Part shown: in pieces, positions 44,215 to 54,221 of the stretch
How positions within the stretch are numbered: the stretch's first letter is position 1
Layout of the letters: each line of letters starts with the position of its first letter
DNA from: JBBQLG01 sp964251665
Lineage (GTDB): Bacteria > Bacteroidota > Bacteroidia > Cytophagales > Spirosomataceae
NCBI GenBank assembly: GCA_964251665.1
Contig: CAXUKO010000016.1
Coordinates: forward strand, 1-64,000
Direction: 5' to 3'
Length of the DNA stretch: 64,000 bases
Translations under genes and position numbers: made by a program
The notes under the pieces: model-generated
What the model was told of the DNA's origin: nothing
Databases searched by the model: none
What the model saw: only the letters and a program-made list of their open reading frames with translations

Positions 44215-47200
44215 ATGCATATTTTTGGTAAATACATATCGAATACGCTTTCAATTTACTACACTACTCCTTCCTGTAATAGAAACTTTCTCTTAAATGT
44301 AACTCTGTTTTTACTTGGCCTATTCGCCTCCACCAGTCTGAGCTGTCAACAAAGACCAAACACAGACACGGCTGATTCTAATGCTTCCAATAGTTTGTTC
44401 ACGTTGCTTTCTTCCGAAAAGACGCACGTCACCTTTAGCAATGACCTTACAGAAGGTTTGAATACCAATTTGCTGATGTACGAATATTTTTACAATGGTG
44501 GTGGTGTAGCTGTAGGCGACGTTAATAATGACGGAATGGAAGACCTGTACTTTTCGGCCAACATGACCGATAATAAGCTATACCTCAACAAGGGTAAAAT
44601 GGTCTTTGAGGATGTGACCCAAACCGCCGGGGTTGCCGGGCGCGCAGGTCCTTGGAAAACAGGTGTCAGCATGGCCGACGTGAATGCCGATGGTAAACTG
44701 GATATTTTTGTTTGCTACTCAGGAAAACGGCTGGGTTTGAATCGGGTCAATCAGTTACTCATTAATATCGGAAATAATGCCAGCGGCATACCACAATTTA
44801 AAGACATGGCCCGGCAATATGGTTTGTCCGATTCGACTTATAGTACACAGGCAATCTTCTTTGATTATGATCTCGATACGGACCTTGATCTTTTGTTGCT
44901 GAACCACAACCCCAAACGGCTCAATCTTGATGATGCCAGCATTGCTGAACTGTCTAAAAAGCCAAATGCCGAAATTGGCCTTCGCTTATTTAAGCAGGAA
45001 AAAGGCTTGGATGGCCAACCTCATTTTCAGGACGCGACCCAACAGGCAGGCTTGGAAAATTCGGCCCTTGCTTACGGGCTGGGCGCAGGGATAAGCGATA
45101 TAAATAGTGATGGATGGCCTGATATTTATGTATCTAATGATTACAGCATACCGGATTATCTCTATATCAATACTGGCAAAAGCGGAAAACCGGGCTTTGT
45201 GGATCAATTAGACAAAAGTCTGGGCCACACTTCGCAGTTCTCGATGGGCAACAATATGTCGGACGTGAACAACGATGGCCTTCCCGATATCTTTACGCTC
45301 GATATGTTGCCGGAGGATAACCACCGGCAAAAAATGCTCTTCGCTCCCGATAATTACGAAGCCTTCGACCTTAATCTTCGCGCTGGTTTCCACCATCAAT
45401 ATATGCGCAATATGCTGCATATCAACAACGGCGGAAATACGCCGTCGTTCAGCGAAGTGGGGCAGTTGGCGGGCTTGTCCAACACCGACTGGAGTTGGGC
45501 TCCGCTGCTTGCCGACTACGATAATGATGGCTGGAAAGACCTCTTTGTGACCAACGGTTTCACGCGGGATTATACGAATATGGACTTCCTGAAGTACATG
45601 GGCGACTTTCTACAAAATAATCGGGGCAATGTGCGTCGGCAAAATCTGCTCGATCTTGTAAGACAGATGCCTTCGTCGAGTGTGACAAGCTACCTGTTCA
45701 AAAATAACGGCGGTGTAAACGGCAACCTGACCTTTACCGATATGAGCCGGGCCTGGGGAATCAGTAAACCGGCGAATAGCAACGGCGCGGTTTACGCTGA
45801 TCTGGACAACGATGGTGATCTTGATTTGGTGGTCAATAACATCAACCAACCCACTTTTATTTATCAGAACGAAGCTATTGACCAGCATAAAAATCATTAC
45901 CTGAACATCAAACTTCAAGGTGACGGAAAAAATACGCAGGGTATCGGCGCAGCTGTTACGCTTTACCGCCGGGGACAGCGTCAATACCTCGAACAAATGC
46001 CCACTCGTGGTTACCAATCCAGCGTGTCGCTGGTGCTGCATTTTGGATTGGGGAAAGAGGCCTTCATTGATTCAATACGCGTGATCTGGCCAGGTGATAA
46101 ACAGCAGGTCTTGCGAAACGAAAAGGCCGATCAGACACTAACCGTCGCCGAAATGAGGGCTACCGGTCGGTATAAACCGACGGAATCAACCCCAGCCTTC
46201 TTTGCTGAAGTAAAATCACCCATTAATTACCGACAGTCAACCACAACCATTAACGATTTTAAACGACAACCGCTATTGGTCAATCCGTTATCATTTTCGG
46301 GTCCCTGTTTGGTGAAAGGTGATGTCAACAGCGATGGTTTAGACGATGTTTTCGTTGGGGGCGGCAACGGTCAGCCGGGAGCTTTATTCCTGGGGCGGGC
46401 GGGTGGCACCTTCCAGCTAAAGTCTATACCGGCATTTGCCGCCGATAAGGGCAGCAACGATACGGACGCCGTTTTTGTCGATGCCAACGGCGATGGCTCT
46501 CAGGATCTGTATGTTGTCAGCGGAGGCTATGCCAATTATCTGTCCAACGATCCACTCTTGCAGGACCGGCTTTACCTGAACGATGGCAAAGGTAATTTTA
46601 CCAAAAGCCCTGATGCACTGCCCGTGATGCACACCAGCAAAAGTTGCGTCCGGGTGGCGGATGTGAACGGCGATGGCAAACCTGATCTGTTTATCGGGGG
46701 ACGGGTCATACCAGGTCGATACCCCGAAACGCCCCAAAGCTATCTGCTCATCAACAATGGAAACGGCCAATTTGTGGACAGAACTGCTGAATTGGCTCCG
46801 GTCCTGCAACGCATTGGTATGGTCACTGATGCGGCTTGGGTCGATCTTACTGGTGATAAACAACCCGAACTGGTGGTGATTGGCGAGTGGATGCCCGTAA
46901 CAGTGTTAACCAAAACAGCCGGGAAGTTCACCGATCACACGACCGATTTTTTCGATAAACTCTATAAGGGGTGGTGGAATAAACTGCTCGTTGGCGACTT
47001 TAATGGCGATAGTAAACCTGATTTGGCGATTGGCAACATGGGGCTGAATACCCAGTGCCAGGCCAGCGACAAAGCACCCGCTGAACTAATCTATAAAGAC
47101 TTTGACGACAACGGTTCGGTCGATCCAATTCTCTGCTTTTCAATACAAGGCAACATGTATCCCTACGTGTTTCGGGACGAATTACTGGATCAGATGAGCT

Positions 47201-47667
47201 TGATGCGCGGCCGTTTTCCAGATTACAAAAGCTACGCCGATCAGACGATGGCAACGATTTTCACGCCCGAAGAATTGCAGGGAGCCATCCGTCTGGAGGC
47301 CAATTACCTAAAAACTGCGTATTTTCAGGGCGGTGCTGGTGGTAAATTTCAGGAGATTCCGCTGCCGCAGGAGGCTCAGTTTGCGCCAGTTCACACCATG
47401 ACCGCACTCGATTATGACCACGACGGTTACCTCGATCTGCTACTGGCCGGCAACATAAATCAGGCTCGATTGCGCTTTGGTAAATCCGACGCTAACTATG
47501 GCCTGTTGCTCAACGGGAATGGGAAAGGTGAGTTTAAAGCCATACCACAAAACCAATCCGGTTTTCGGCTCACCGGCGATGTGCGTAGCGTATTGCCCGT
47601 AAATCAGATGCTGCTGTTCGGGATTAATCAACAGCCTGTTCGGGCGTATCGACCCACCAAGCCGTGA
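44215..47667 (+). CDS. FG-GAP/VCBS repeat protein with ASPIC/UnbV domain
   Basis: About 1150 residues. The ATG at 44215 is preferred over a TTG at 44155. A hydrophobic N-terminus (LLNVTLFLLGLFASTSLSC) suggests export, perhaps as a lipoprotein. Many calcium-binding repeats of FG-GAP type are visible (VGDVNNDGMEDLYF, ADVNADGKLDIFV, SDINSDGWPDIYV, GDVNSDGLDDVFVGG). An ASPIC/UnbV segment lies near residues 600-660 (GIGAAVTLYRRGQRQYLEQ, IDSIRVIWPGDKQQ). These proteins are common in Bacteroidota glycan loci and are thought to sit on the cell surface; the exact role is unknown. The following gene overlaps its stop by 4 bp (GTGA). Confidence 0.92.
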   Translation: MHIFGKYISNTLSIYYTTPSCNRNFLLNVTLFLLGLFASTSLSCQQRPNTDTADSNASNSLFTLLSSEKTHVTFSNDLTEGLNTNLLMYEYFYNGGGVAVGDVNNDGMEDLYFSANMTDNKLYLNKGKMVFEDVTQTAGVAGRAGPWKTGVSMADVNADGKLDIFVCYSGKRLGLNRVNQLLINIGNNASGIPQFKDMARQYGLSDSTYSTQAIFFDYDLDTDLDLLLLNHNPKRLNLDDASIAELSKKPNAEIGLRLFKQEKGLDGQPHFQDATQQAGLENSALAYGLGAGISDINSDGWPDIYVSNDYSIPDYLYINTGKSGKPGFVDQLDKSLGHTSQFSMGNNMSDVNNDGLPDIFTLDMLPEDNHRQKMLFAPDNYEAFDLNLRAGFHHQYMRNMLHINNGGNTPSFSEVGQLAGLSNTDWSWAPLLADYDNDGWKDLFVTNGFTRDYTNMDFLKYMGDFLQNNRGNVRRQNLLDLVRQMPSSSVTSYLFKNNGGVNGNLTFTDMSRAWGISKPANSNGAVYADLDNDGDLDLVVNNINQPTFIYQNEAIDQHKNHYLNIKLQGDGKNTQGIGAAVTLYRRGQRQYLEQMPTRGYQSSVSLVLHFGLGKEAFIDSIRVIWPGDKQQVLRNEKADQTLTVAEMRATGRYKPTESTPAFFAEVKSPINYRQSTTTINDFKRQPLLVNPLSFSGPCLVKGDVNSDGLDDVFVGGGNGQPGALFLGRAGGTFQLKSIPAFAADKGSNDTDAVFVDANGDGSQDLYVVSGGYANYLSNDPLLQDRLYLNDGKGNFTKSPDALPVMHTSKSCVRVADVNGDGKPDLFIGGRVIPGRYPETPQSYLLINNGNGQFVDRTAELAPVLQRIGMVTDAAWVDLTGDKQPELVVIGEWMPVTVLTKTAGKFTDHTTDFFDKLYKGWWNKLLVGDFNGDSKPDLAIGNMGLNTQCQASDKAPAELIYKDFDDNGSVDPILCFSIQGNMYPYVFRDELLDQMSLMRGRFPDYKSYADQTMATIFTPEELQGAIRLEANYLKTAYFQGGAGGKFQEIPLPQEAQFAPVHTMTALDYDHDGYLDLLLAGNINQARLRFGKSDANYGLLLNGNGKGEFKAIPQNQSGFRLTGDVRSVLPVNQMLLFGINQQPVRAYRPTKP

Positions 47668-48998
47668 GAAGTTTATTTAACCTTTTACTGGTCTTGCTGG
47701 TCGGGTTGGCTGCTTGCTACCGGAAGCCGGAAAAGCTACCACCGTTGACCAGCGATGTCATCAGTCAGGTTACAGCCCAGATGACGGATGTGATGGTTCA
47801 TGACGTAACGAATCCGCCCTTGGCCGCCCGATTCTTTGCTTACGCCTGTCTGGCTGGTTATGAAGTAATCGCCGAAACCGACAGTATGCACAAACCTATG
47901 TCCGGCGTTCTTAACGACTATCCGGCAATTGAAAGACCATCTGTATTGCCCCGCCATTCACCTCAACTTAGCGCGGTACTGGCGATGCTGGCGACGGCCC
48001 AGAAAATGCAGCCATCCGGTGCGTTACTGCACCCTTTCGAAGAGCATTTGCTAGATTCATGCCGGACACTGGGTTTTTCGGCCGAGACAATTGACCAGTC
48101 CAAGCAGTACGCGCTGGCTATCAGCAAGCAAATTTTGGCCTACGCCAAAGCAGACCGTTACAACCGGATCAGCAATTACCCACGCTACACGCCAACGGCG
48201 GGTAAAGGGAGATGGTATCCAACACCGCCAGGCTTTTTCGCGCCGGTGGAGCCGTACTTTAACACCATTCGTTCATTCTCGCTCGACACCTGCAATCAGT
48301 TTCGGCCCAAGCCACCTGTCCCCTTTTCCATAGATCGTAGATCCGCTTTCTATGCACTGATGCGCCAGAATTACGACAAGAAGCTGTCGGAGCCGGAGAA
48401 GCAAATCGCGGCTTTCTGGGACTGCAATCCGTTCGCGTTGGAAGATAATGGACATTTATTGGTAGGGTTAAAGAAAATCTCACCGGGTGCGCACTGGATG
48501 GGTATTACAGGCATCGCCTGCCAGCGTGCCAACGTGGATTTTGCTAAAGCCATGGCTATTCATATGGCGGTCTCTATCGGGCTTACCGATGGATTTATCG
48601 CTTGCTGGGACGAAAAGTTTCGTAGCAACCGGATTCGGCCCGAAACGGCAATCCGGAACACTATTGATCCAAGCTGGAAGCCCTTTCTTCAAACACCTCC
48701 TTTTCCTGAATACCTGAGTGGACATTCAACAATTTCAGGAGCTTCGGCAGTAATTCTAACCCATTACTTCGGAGACCACTTTGCCTACACCGATAGCGTC
48801 GAAAACCGGTTTGGATTAAATGCCCGCTCATACCAATCTTTCACCCAAGCGGCTAATGAAGCGGCCCAGTCCAGGTTTTATGGGGGAATTCACTTCATGG
48901 ATGCTGTAACTAACGGACTGAAACAAGGGCAAAAAGTCGGTAACTGGGTGCTCGCAAAACTGGACTCAAAGCGAGAACCACTTACTGGAAATCACTGA
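47664..48998 (+). CDS. Vanadium-dependent haloperoxidase / PAP2-like lipoprotein
   Basis: A 444-residue protein starting with GTG, with a lipoprotein signal (LLLVLLVGLAAC). The three vanadate/phosphate-binding motifs are present: KFRSNRIRPETAIR, FPEYLSGHSTISGAS and SRFYGGIHFMDAV, where His in SGH is the expected acid-base residue and His in GGIHFMD the vanadate ligand. This family includes haloperoxidases and acid phosphatases; I cannot tell which activity it has. It is translationally coupled to the VCBS protein (4-bp overlap), so the two probably work together outside the cytoplasm. An oxidative enzyme in a glycan locus is unusual. Confidence 0.9.
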   Translation: MRSLFNLLLVLLVGLAACYRKPEKLPPLTSDVISQVTAQMTDVMVHDVTNPPLAARFFAYACLAGYEVIAETDSMHKPMSGVLNDYPAIERPSVLPRHSPQLSAVLAMLATAQKMQPSGALLHPFEEHLLDSCRTLGFSAETIDQSKQYALAISKQILAYAKADRYNRISNYPRYTPTAGKGRWYPTPPGFFAPVEPYFNTIRSFSLDTCNQFRPKPPVPFSIDRRSAFYALMRQNYDKKLSEPEKQIAAFWDCNPFALEDNGHLLVGLKKISPGAHWMGITGIACQRANVDFAKAMAIHMAVSIGLTDGFIACWDEKFRSNRIRPETAIRNTIDPSWKPFLQTPPFPEYLSGHSTISGASAVILTHYFGDHFAYTDSVENRFGLNARSYQSFTQAANEAAQSRFYGGIHFMDAVTNGLKQGQKVGNWVLAKLDSKREPLTGNH

Positions 48999-49019
48999 GA
49001 TCAATGCTTATTATACCTT

Positions 49020-51773
49020 ATGGAACTCACGTTAAAAACTAAACAGGCAGGTTCAGTTCTACTACTGACCACACTGGTTCTTATTGGCTATCAAAGCCAT
49101 CGTCTTTCTGTTAGTTTGTCGCCGGGAACGACTTACTCGGCTTCTGTTATGCCGGAAGACGGCCCAAACCAGTCAATAGTGGCCTTCGCCAGCGATTCGA
49201 CCAACAGACCCGAGGAGAATCGCTTCACCAAAACTGTGCTGTCCAACGACCTTAACGAGCCGATGGAACTGGCCGTAGCTCCCGATGGCCGAGTATTTTT
49301 TGTGGAACGGGCTGGCAAATTATACATGTACGACCCGGCGACTAAAAAGACCCGGTTGCTACATGACTTCCCGGTAAAGGCCGTTGAGAAATACCTTAAT
49401 GGGCTGTTGGGAATGACTATCGACCCTGACTTTACTAAAAACTCGTACTTGTACTTCTTTTACACTACCACTGAAAAGGAGCAAACTAAGCAACTGATTT
49501 CACGCTTCACGCTCACGGCTGACAATAACCTCGACCTAACCTCTGAAAAGCGGATCATCGAAGTACCCATTGACCTTGAAGTGAGTGCTCATACCGGCGG
49601 GTCGCTGGCGTGGGATACGCACCACAACCTCTACATTTCCACTGGCGACAATACGGTGCCATTTGAGTCGAACGGATTTGCCCCCATCGACCAACAGCCG
49701 GGCCGACTGACGTTCGATGCGGAGCGGTCGGCGGGCAACCCCAACGATCTTCGAGGAAAGATCCTCCGCATTACCGTAGCTGCCGATGGCTCCTATACCA
49801 TTCCTGAGGGCAATCTATTCCCCAAAGGAACGCCTGGCACACGCCCTGAGATTTACGTGATGGGTTGCCGTAACCCCTACCGGATTTCAGTAGACCCCGC
49901 TACGGACATTGTGTACTGGGGCGAAATCGGTCCGGATTCAGGTACCGACGGGCCGCAGGGACCGCGCGGCTATGACGAGTTTAACCAGGCTAAAAAAGCG
50001 GGTAACTTCGGTTGGCCTTACTTTGTGGGCGACAGCAAGCCGTATTATACCTACGATTTCGCCACCAAAACCGCCGGGCCGCTCTTTGACGTGTATGCTC
50101 CGGTCAACCAGTCGCCCAATAACACGGGGATCAAAACGCTGCCCCCGGCGCAGAAAGCGATGATCTGGTATCCCTACAATAAATCGACCGAGTACCCGGA
50201 GTTGGGTACGGGTGGTCGTTGCGCCATTGGTGGGCCGGTCTACCATTTCAACCCCAGCCAGAAATCAGCTAAGAAATTACCCGCTTACTACGACAAGGCC
50301 GTGTTTGTGGGTGACTGGATGCGCAACTGGGTGTTTGCCCTGCGGTTCGATGAGAATCAGAACTACACCGGTATGGAGCCGTTTATGCCGATGGGTGGCA
50401 ATTTCAAGCGGCCCGTGGATATGGAATTCGGAGCCGATGGCGTGCTGTACATGCTTGAGTACGGTTCAGTTTACGGTATAGACAATGCAGATGCCCGGCT
50501 GGTAAAAATTGAGTTTAACCCCGGTAATCGCGCACCTGTTGCCCGCATTTCGGCAAGAGACAGCATCGGCCTGGTCCCGCTGACGGTAGCGTTTAGCGGG
50601 CAGAATAGCTACGATTTCGACATGGGCGACAACCTTAAATACCAATGGCAGTTCGTGGGGGGCAAACCCGGCTCGACCGAGAAAACCCCAACGTTCACCT
50701 TTACCAAAAACGGTGTGTACAAGGTGGTCCTCACCGTGACCGACCCCGCCGGGCAACGCGGACGCGACACCATCGACGTGAAGGTGGGCAACACTGTACC
50801 GCAGGTTGCCATTAAAACCACGACTAACAGCACGTTCTTCTTTGCCGACCAGACGCCCCTGATTTACACCGTTGATGTGCAGGACAAGGAAGACAAGGTA
50901 ATCGATAAAAAGAAGGTGAAAGTGGCGTTGAACTACATTCCAAAAGTAGCGGACGCTGAGCAGGCAATGGGGCATCAAACCATCACGGCATCTTACAACC
51001 TGGGTAAAAACCTGATGGCTGCCAGCGACTGCAAAGCCTGCCATCAGATCAACGGCAAATCCGTCGGACCCGCCTATGTCGAAGTTTCCAAACGCTATAA
51101 AAACGATCCAACTGCCGTAGCGAAACTGGCTAACAAGGTCATTACCGGGGGCAACGGCAACTGGGGCGAACACGCCATGAGTGCCCACCCGCAGCTTTCG
51201 CGCGAGGAGGCAACCGAGATTGTGAAATACGTGCTTTCGCTGTCATACATTCAGCCCGACGCGCAACTACCCGCCCAGGGTACGCTGCAACTGAAAGACC
51301 ATGTAGGTAAGAACGAACGCGGCCGCTACATCCTGACGGCATCCTACACCGACAATGGTGGTGCTATTACTCCGCTGTCGCAGCAGCAAACCTTGATTTT
51401 GAGGCCCTCGCGAATGATGGGGGCCGATGCCACTGATCTGCATAACATTGAGCGGCAAGGACGACGGCTCACCAACATTCATGACCAATCGTATTTTGTC
51501 TATAAAAACATCGACCTGACAGCCATCAAGCAGTTGACATATCGATTCGCCGCTAAAGATCAGGACGCCACCATGGAGGTGCATACCGATTCGCCCACCG
51601 GTCCGGTCGTGAGTACCTTAATCTGTCCGGTTACAGGCGAAACCTACGCCGAGCGGACGGCCCCCGTGCAACCCACCGTCGGCAAACACGATCTGTACTT
51701 TGTTTTCGTCAAGAAAGACGCCCCGGCAGCGGCCTCCCTGGCTTCGCTGGAGTGGGTCGATTTTGGGAAGTAA
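49020..51773 (+). CDS. Glucose/sorbosone dehydrogenase - PKD - cytochrome c - CBM6-like fusion
   Basis: A 917-residue exported protein. Residues about 60-500 form a six-bladed PQQ-type propeller of the GSDH family (NEPMELAVAPDGRVFFVERAG, LLGMTIDPDF, VMGCRNPYRISVDP). About 505-595 is a PKD domain (NSYDFDMGDNLKYQW). About 660-745 is a class I cytochrome c (CKACH near residue 671; a methionine ligand region near AEQ/HAMSAHP). About 750-917 is CBM6-like. It may oxidise sugars and pass electrons to its own haem. The second propeller-cytochrome gene of the operon (56162) has a similar plan. No clear PQQ synthesis genes are in the window. Confidence 0.92.
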   Translation: MELTLKTKQAGSVLLLTTLVLIGYQSHRLSVSLSPGTTYSASVMPEDGPNQSIVAFASDSTNRPEENRFTKTVLSNDLNEPMELAVAPDGRVFFVERAGKLYMYDPATKKTRLLHDFPVKAVEKYLNGLLGMTIDPDFTKNSYLYFFYTTTEKEQTKQLISRFTLTADNNLDLTSEKRIIEVPIDLEVSAHTGGSLAWDTHHNLYISTGDNTVPFESNGFAPIDQQPGRLTFDAERSAGNPNDLRGKILRITVAADGSYTIPEGNLFPKGTPGTRPEIYVMGCRNPYRISVDPATDIVYWGEIGPDSGTDGPQGPRGYDEFNQAKKAGNFGWPYFVGDSKPYYTYDFATKTAGPLFDVYAPVNQSPNNTGIKTLPPAQKAMIWYPYNKSTEYPELGTGGRCAIGGPVYHFNPSQKSAKKLPAYYDKAVFVGDWMRNWVFALRFDENQNYTGMEPFMPMGGNFKRPVDMEFGADGVLYMLEYGSVYGIDNADARLVKIEFNPGNRAPVARISARDSIGLVPLTVAFSGQNSYDFDMGDNLKYQWQFVGGKPGSTEKTPTFTFTKNGVYKVVLTVTDPAGQRGRDTIDVKVGNTVPQVAIKTTTNSTFFFADQTPLIYTVDVQDKEDKVIDKKKVKVALNYIPKVADAEQAMGHQTITASYNLGKNLMAASDCKACHQINGKSVGPAYVEVSKRYKNDPTAVAKLANKVITGGNGNWGEHAMSAHPQLSREEATEIVKYVLSLSYIQPDAQLPAQGTLQLKDHVGKNERGRYILTASYTDNGGAITPLSQQQTLILRPSRMMGADATDLHNIERQGRRLTNIHDQSYFVYKNIDLTAIKQLTYRFAAKDQDATMEVHTDSPTGPVVSTLICPVTGETYAERTAPVQPTVGKHDLYFVFVKKDAPAAASLASLEWVDFGK

Positions 51774-51909
51774 CCGAAGTGGCTTTTACCATTTCTCAGT
51801 TTTTTCCTGTCAGCCCTGCTAAAAAATCGTCGTAGTGGTATCGACAACTAATAGGGAGCCAACAAACCGGGCAGCTCAGTCTGCCAACCCGCTTTGATCA
51901 AAAAGGACT

Positions 51910-54195
51910 ATGTATAAACCTTCGCTGTTACTCTTATTCCTTGCATTAGTAATCAAGGGCTACTCTCAACCGGTGGGCACCGTTGCCGACCCAGTTGATT
52001 GGGTAAATCCGCTCATTGGCACCGACTCTAAACCGAGTTTATCTAACGGCAATACGTACCCGGCAATCGCTCTGCCGTGGGGTATGAATTTCTGGATGCC
52101 CCAAACCGGCAAAATGGGCAGTGGTTGGGCCTATACCTATACGGCGGATAAGATTCGGGGTTTTAAGCAAACCCATCAGCCCTCGCCCTGGATGAACGAC
52201 TATGGTCAATTCTCCATAATGCCCGTGACAGGAAAGCTGCGGATCGACGAGGACGAACGTGCCAGCTGGTATTCGCATAAAGCCGAGATCGCCAAACCGT
52301 ACTACTACAGCGTCTACTTAGCCGATCACGACATCAAGACTGAAATCACTCCCACGGAACGGGCCGCCTACTTCCGTTTTACATTCCCAAAAACGGACAG
52401 TGCTTACATCGTTGTTGATGCCTTTGACAAGGGTTCGTCTGTGAAAATTCTGCCGAAGGAGCGTAAGATCATTGGTTATACAACCCGCAATAGTGGGGGC
52501 GTACCGGCTAATTTCAAAAACTACTTCGTTATCCAGTTCGACAAGTCGTTTGCTATGGCCCAGGCCTGGCACGGCAAGACGCTGGCCAAAGACACCCTTG
52601 AAATTACATCGGCCCATGCCGGAGCCGTTGTTCGCTTCCAAACCAAGAAGGGAGAATCCGTTCAGATCCGCGTTGCTTCGTCATTTATCAGCTACGAACA
52701 GGCAGTTTTAAACCTGAATGAGATTGGAAAAGACGACTTTGAGACCGTTAAACAAAAGGCTAAAACAGCCTGGAACAAAGAATTGAGCCGGATACAGGTA
52801 GACGGTGGCTCGACGGGGCAGATGCAGACGTTTTATTCCTGCCTATACCGGTCACTGCTGTTCCCGCGCAAGTTTTTTGAGGTTGACGCGGCTAAGAAAG
52901 TGATGCATTACAGCCCTTACAACGGTGAGGTGCGGCCTGGCTACATGTTTACCGACACGGGTTTCTGGGATACCTTCCGATCACTGTTTCCGTTCCTAAA
53001 TTTGATGTATCCAACGCTTAATGGGCACATGCAAGAGGGGCTGGCAAACGCCTACAAGGAAGGCGGCTGGCTGCCGGAGTGGGCCAGTCCAGGGTTGCGC
53101 AGTGTGATGGTCGGCTCCAATTCGGCCTCGGTTATTGCCGACGCCTACCTGAAAGGGGGACGGGGTTACGATATTAATGCGCTATACGAGGCCGTACTGA
53201 AAAACTCCAAAAACGAAGGCCCGATGGATGCAGTTGGTCGCCGGGGAGTCGCTTATTATAACCAGCTAGGTTATGTCCCCTATGATGTTCAAATCAACGA
53301 AAATGCCGCCCGGACACTAGAATACGCCTATGACGACTTTGCCATTTATCAGTTAGCCAAAGCCCTGAAACGCCCGCAGGCCGAGATCGACCGTTTTGCC
53401 AAACGCTGTCAGAACTATCGTAACCTGTTCGATAAACAGAGCGGACTGATGAGAGGGAAAAACAAAGATGGCTCCTTCCAGTCGCCATTCAACTCCTTTA
53501 AGTGGGGTGATGCGTTTACCGAAGGAAATAGCTGGCACTATACCTGGTCAGTTTTCCACGACGTGCAGGGACTGGTCAAGCTGATGGGCGGACGCGAGAA
53601 GTTCGTCGCTAAGCTGGATTCGGTGTTCACCATGCCTCCCACTTACGACGAGAGCTATTACAAAAGCGTCATCCACGAGATTCGGGAAATGCAGATTGCC
53701 AATATGGGGCAGTACGCCCACGGGAATCAGCCGATTCAGCACATGATTTACCTGTATAATTATGCCGGAGAGCCGTGGAAAGCGCAGTACTGGCTACGGG
53801 AGGTGGTAAACCGATTATACCTGCCCACGCCCGACGGCTATTGTGGTGACGAAGATAACGGGCAGACCTCGGCCTGGTATGTATTTACCGCAATGGGTTT
53901 CTACCCGGTATGCCCGGCCACGGATCAGTACGTCATCGGTACACCTCTTTTCAAAAAAGTGACGGTCAAGCTGGAAAATGGAAAGCAACTGGTCATCAAT
54001 GCGCCTAAAAACAGCGATCAAAACCGCTATATAAATACTCTACGGCTGAATGGAAAGCCATACATAAAGAACTGGCTCAGCCATCAAGAATTAACTCAGG
54101 GCGCCACCCTTGATTTCGATATGTTGGCAACACCCAACAAACAACGAGGTACCAAGGCCGAGGACTTTCCGTACTCATTTTCTACTAACAACTGA
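51910..54195 (+). CDS. GH92 family alpha-mannosidase (first copy)
   Basis: A 761-residue exported glycosidase. The signal peptide ends near GYSQP. Family marks are VNPLIGTDSKPSLSNGNTYPA, ALPWGMNFWMPQTG, FRSLFPFLNLMYP, GNQPIQHMIYLYNYAG and GDEDNGQTSAWYVFTAMGFYPV, where the acidic DED pair lies in the calcium and catalytic region. GH92 enzymes are calcium-dependent inverting exo-alpha-mannosidases, mostly alpha-1,2 or alpha-1,3. It should trim mannose side chains in the periplasm or at the surface. Its neighbours GH125 and a second GH92 suggest a mannan or N-glycan substrate. Confidence 0.96.
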   Translation: MYKPSLLLLFLALVIKGYSQPVGTVADPVDWVNPLIGTDSKPSLSNGNTYPAIALPWGMNFWMPQTGKMGSGWAYTYTADKIRGFKQTHQPSPWMNDYGQFSIMPVTGKLRIDEDERASWYSHKAEIAKPYYYSVYLADHDIKTEITPTERAAYFRFTFPKTDSAYIVVDAFDKGSSVKILPKERKIIGYTTRNSGGVPANFKNYFVIQFDKSFAMAQAWHGKTLAKDTLEITSAHAGAVVRFQTKKGESVQIRVASSFISYEQAVLNLNEIGKDDFETVKQKAKTAWNKELSRIQVDGGSTGQMQTFYSCLYRSLLFPRKFFEVDAAKKVMHYSPYNGEVRPGYMFTDTGFWDTFRSLFPFLNLMYPTLNGHMQEGLANAYKEGGWLPEWASPGLRSVMVGSNSASVIADAYLKGGRGYDINALYEAVLKNSKNEGPMDAVGRRGVAYYNQLGYVPYDVQINENAARTLEYAYDDFAIYQLAKALKRPQAEIDRFAKRCQNYRNLFDKQSGLMRGKNKDGSFQSPFNSFKWGDAFTEGNSWHYTWSVFHDVQGLVKLMGGREKFVAKLDSVFTMPPTYDESYYKSVIHEIREMQIANMGQYAHGNQPIQHMIYLYNYAGEPWKAQYWLREVVNRLYLPTPDGYCGDEDNGQTSAWYVFTAMGFYPVCPATDQYVIGTPLFKKVTVKLENGKQLVINAPKNSDQNRYINTLRLNGKPYIKNWLSHQELTQGATLDFDMLATPNKQRGTKAEDFPYSFSTNN

Positions 54196-54221
54196 TAAGG
54201 TCCATCTTAATTAAACCTACA

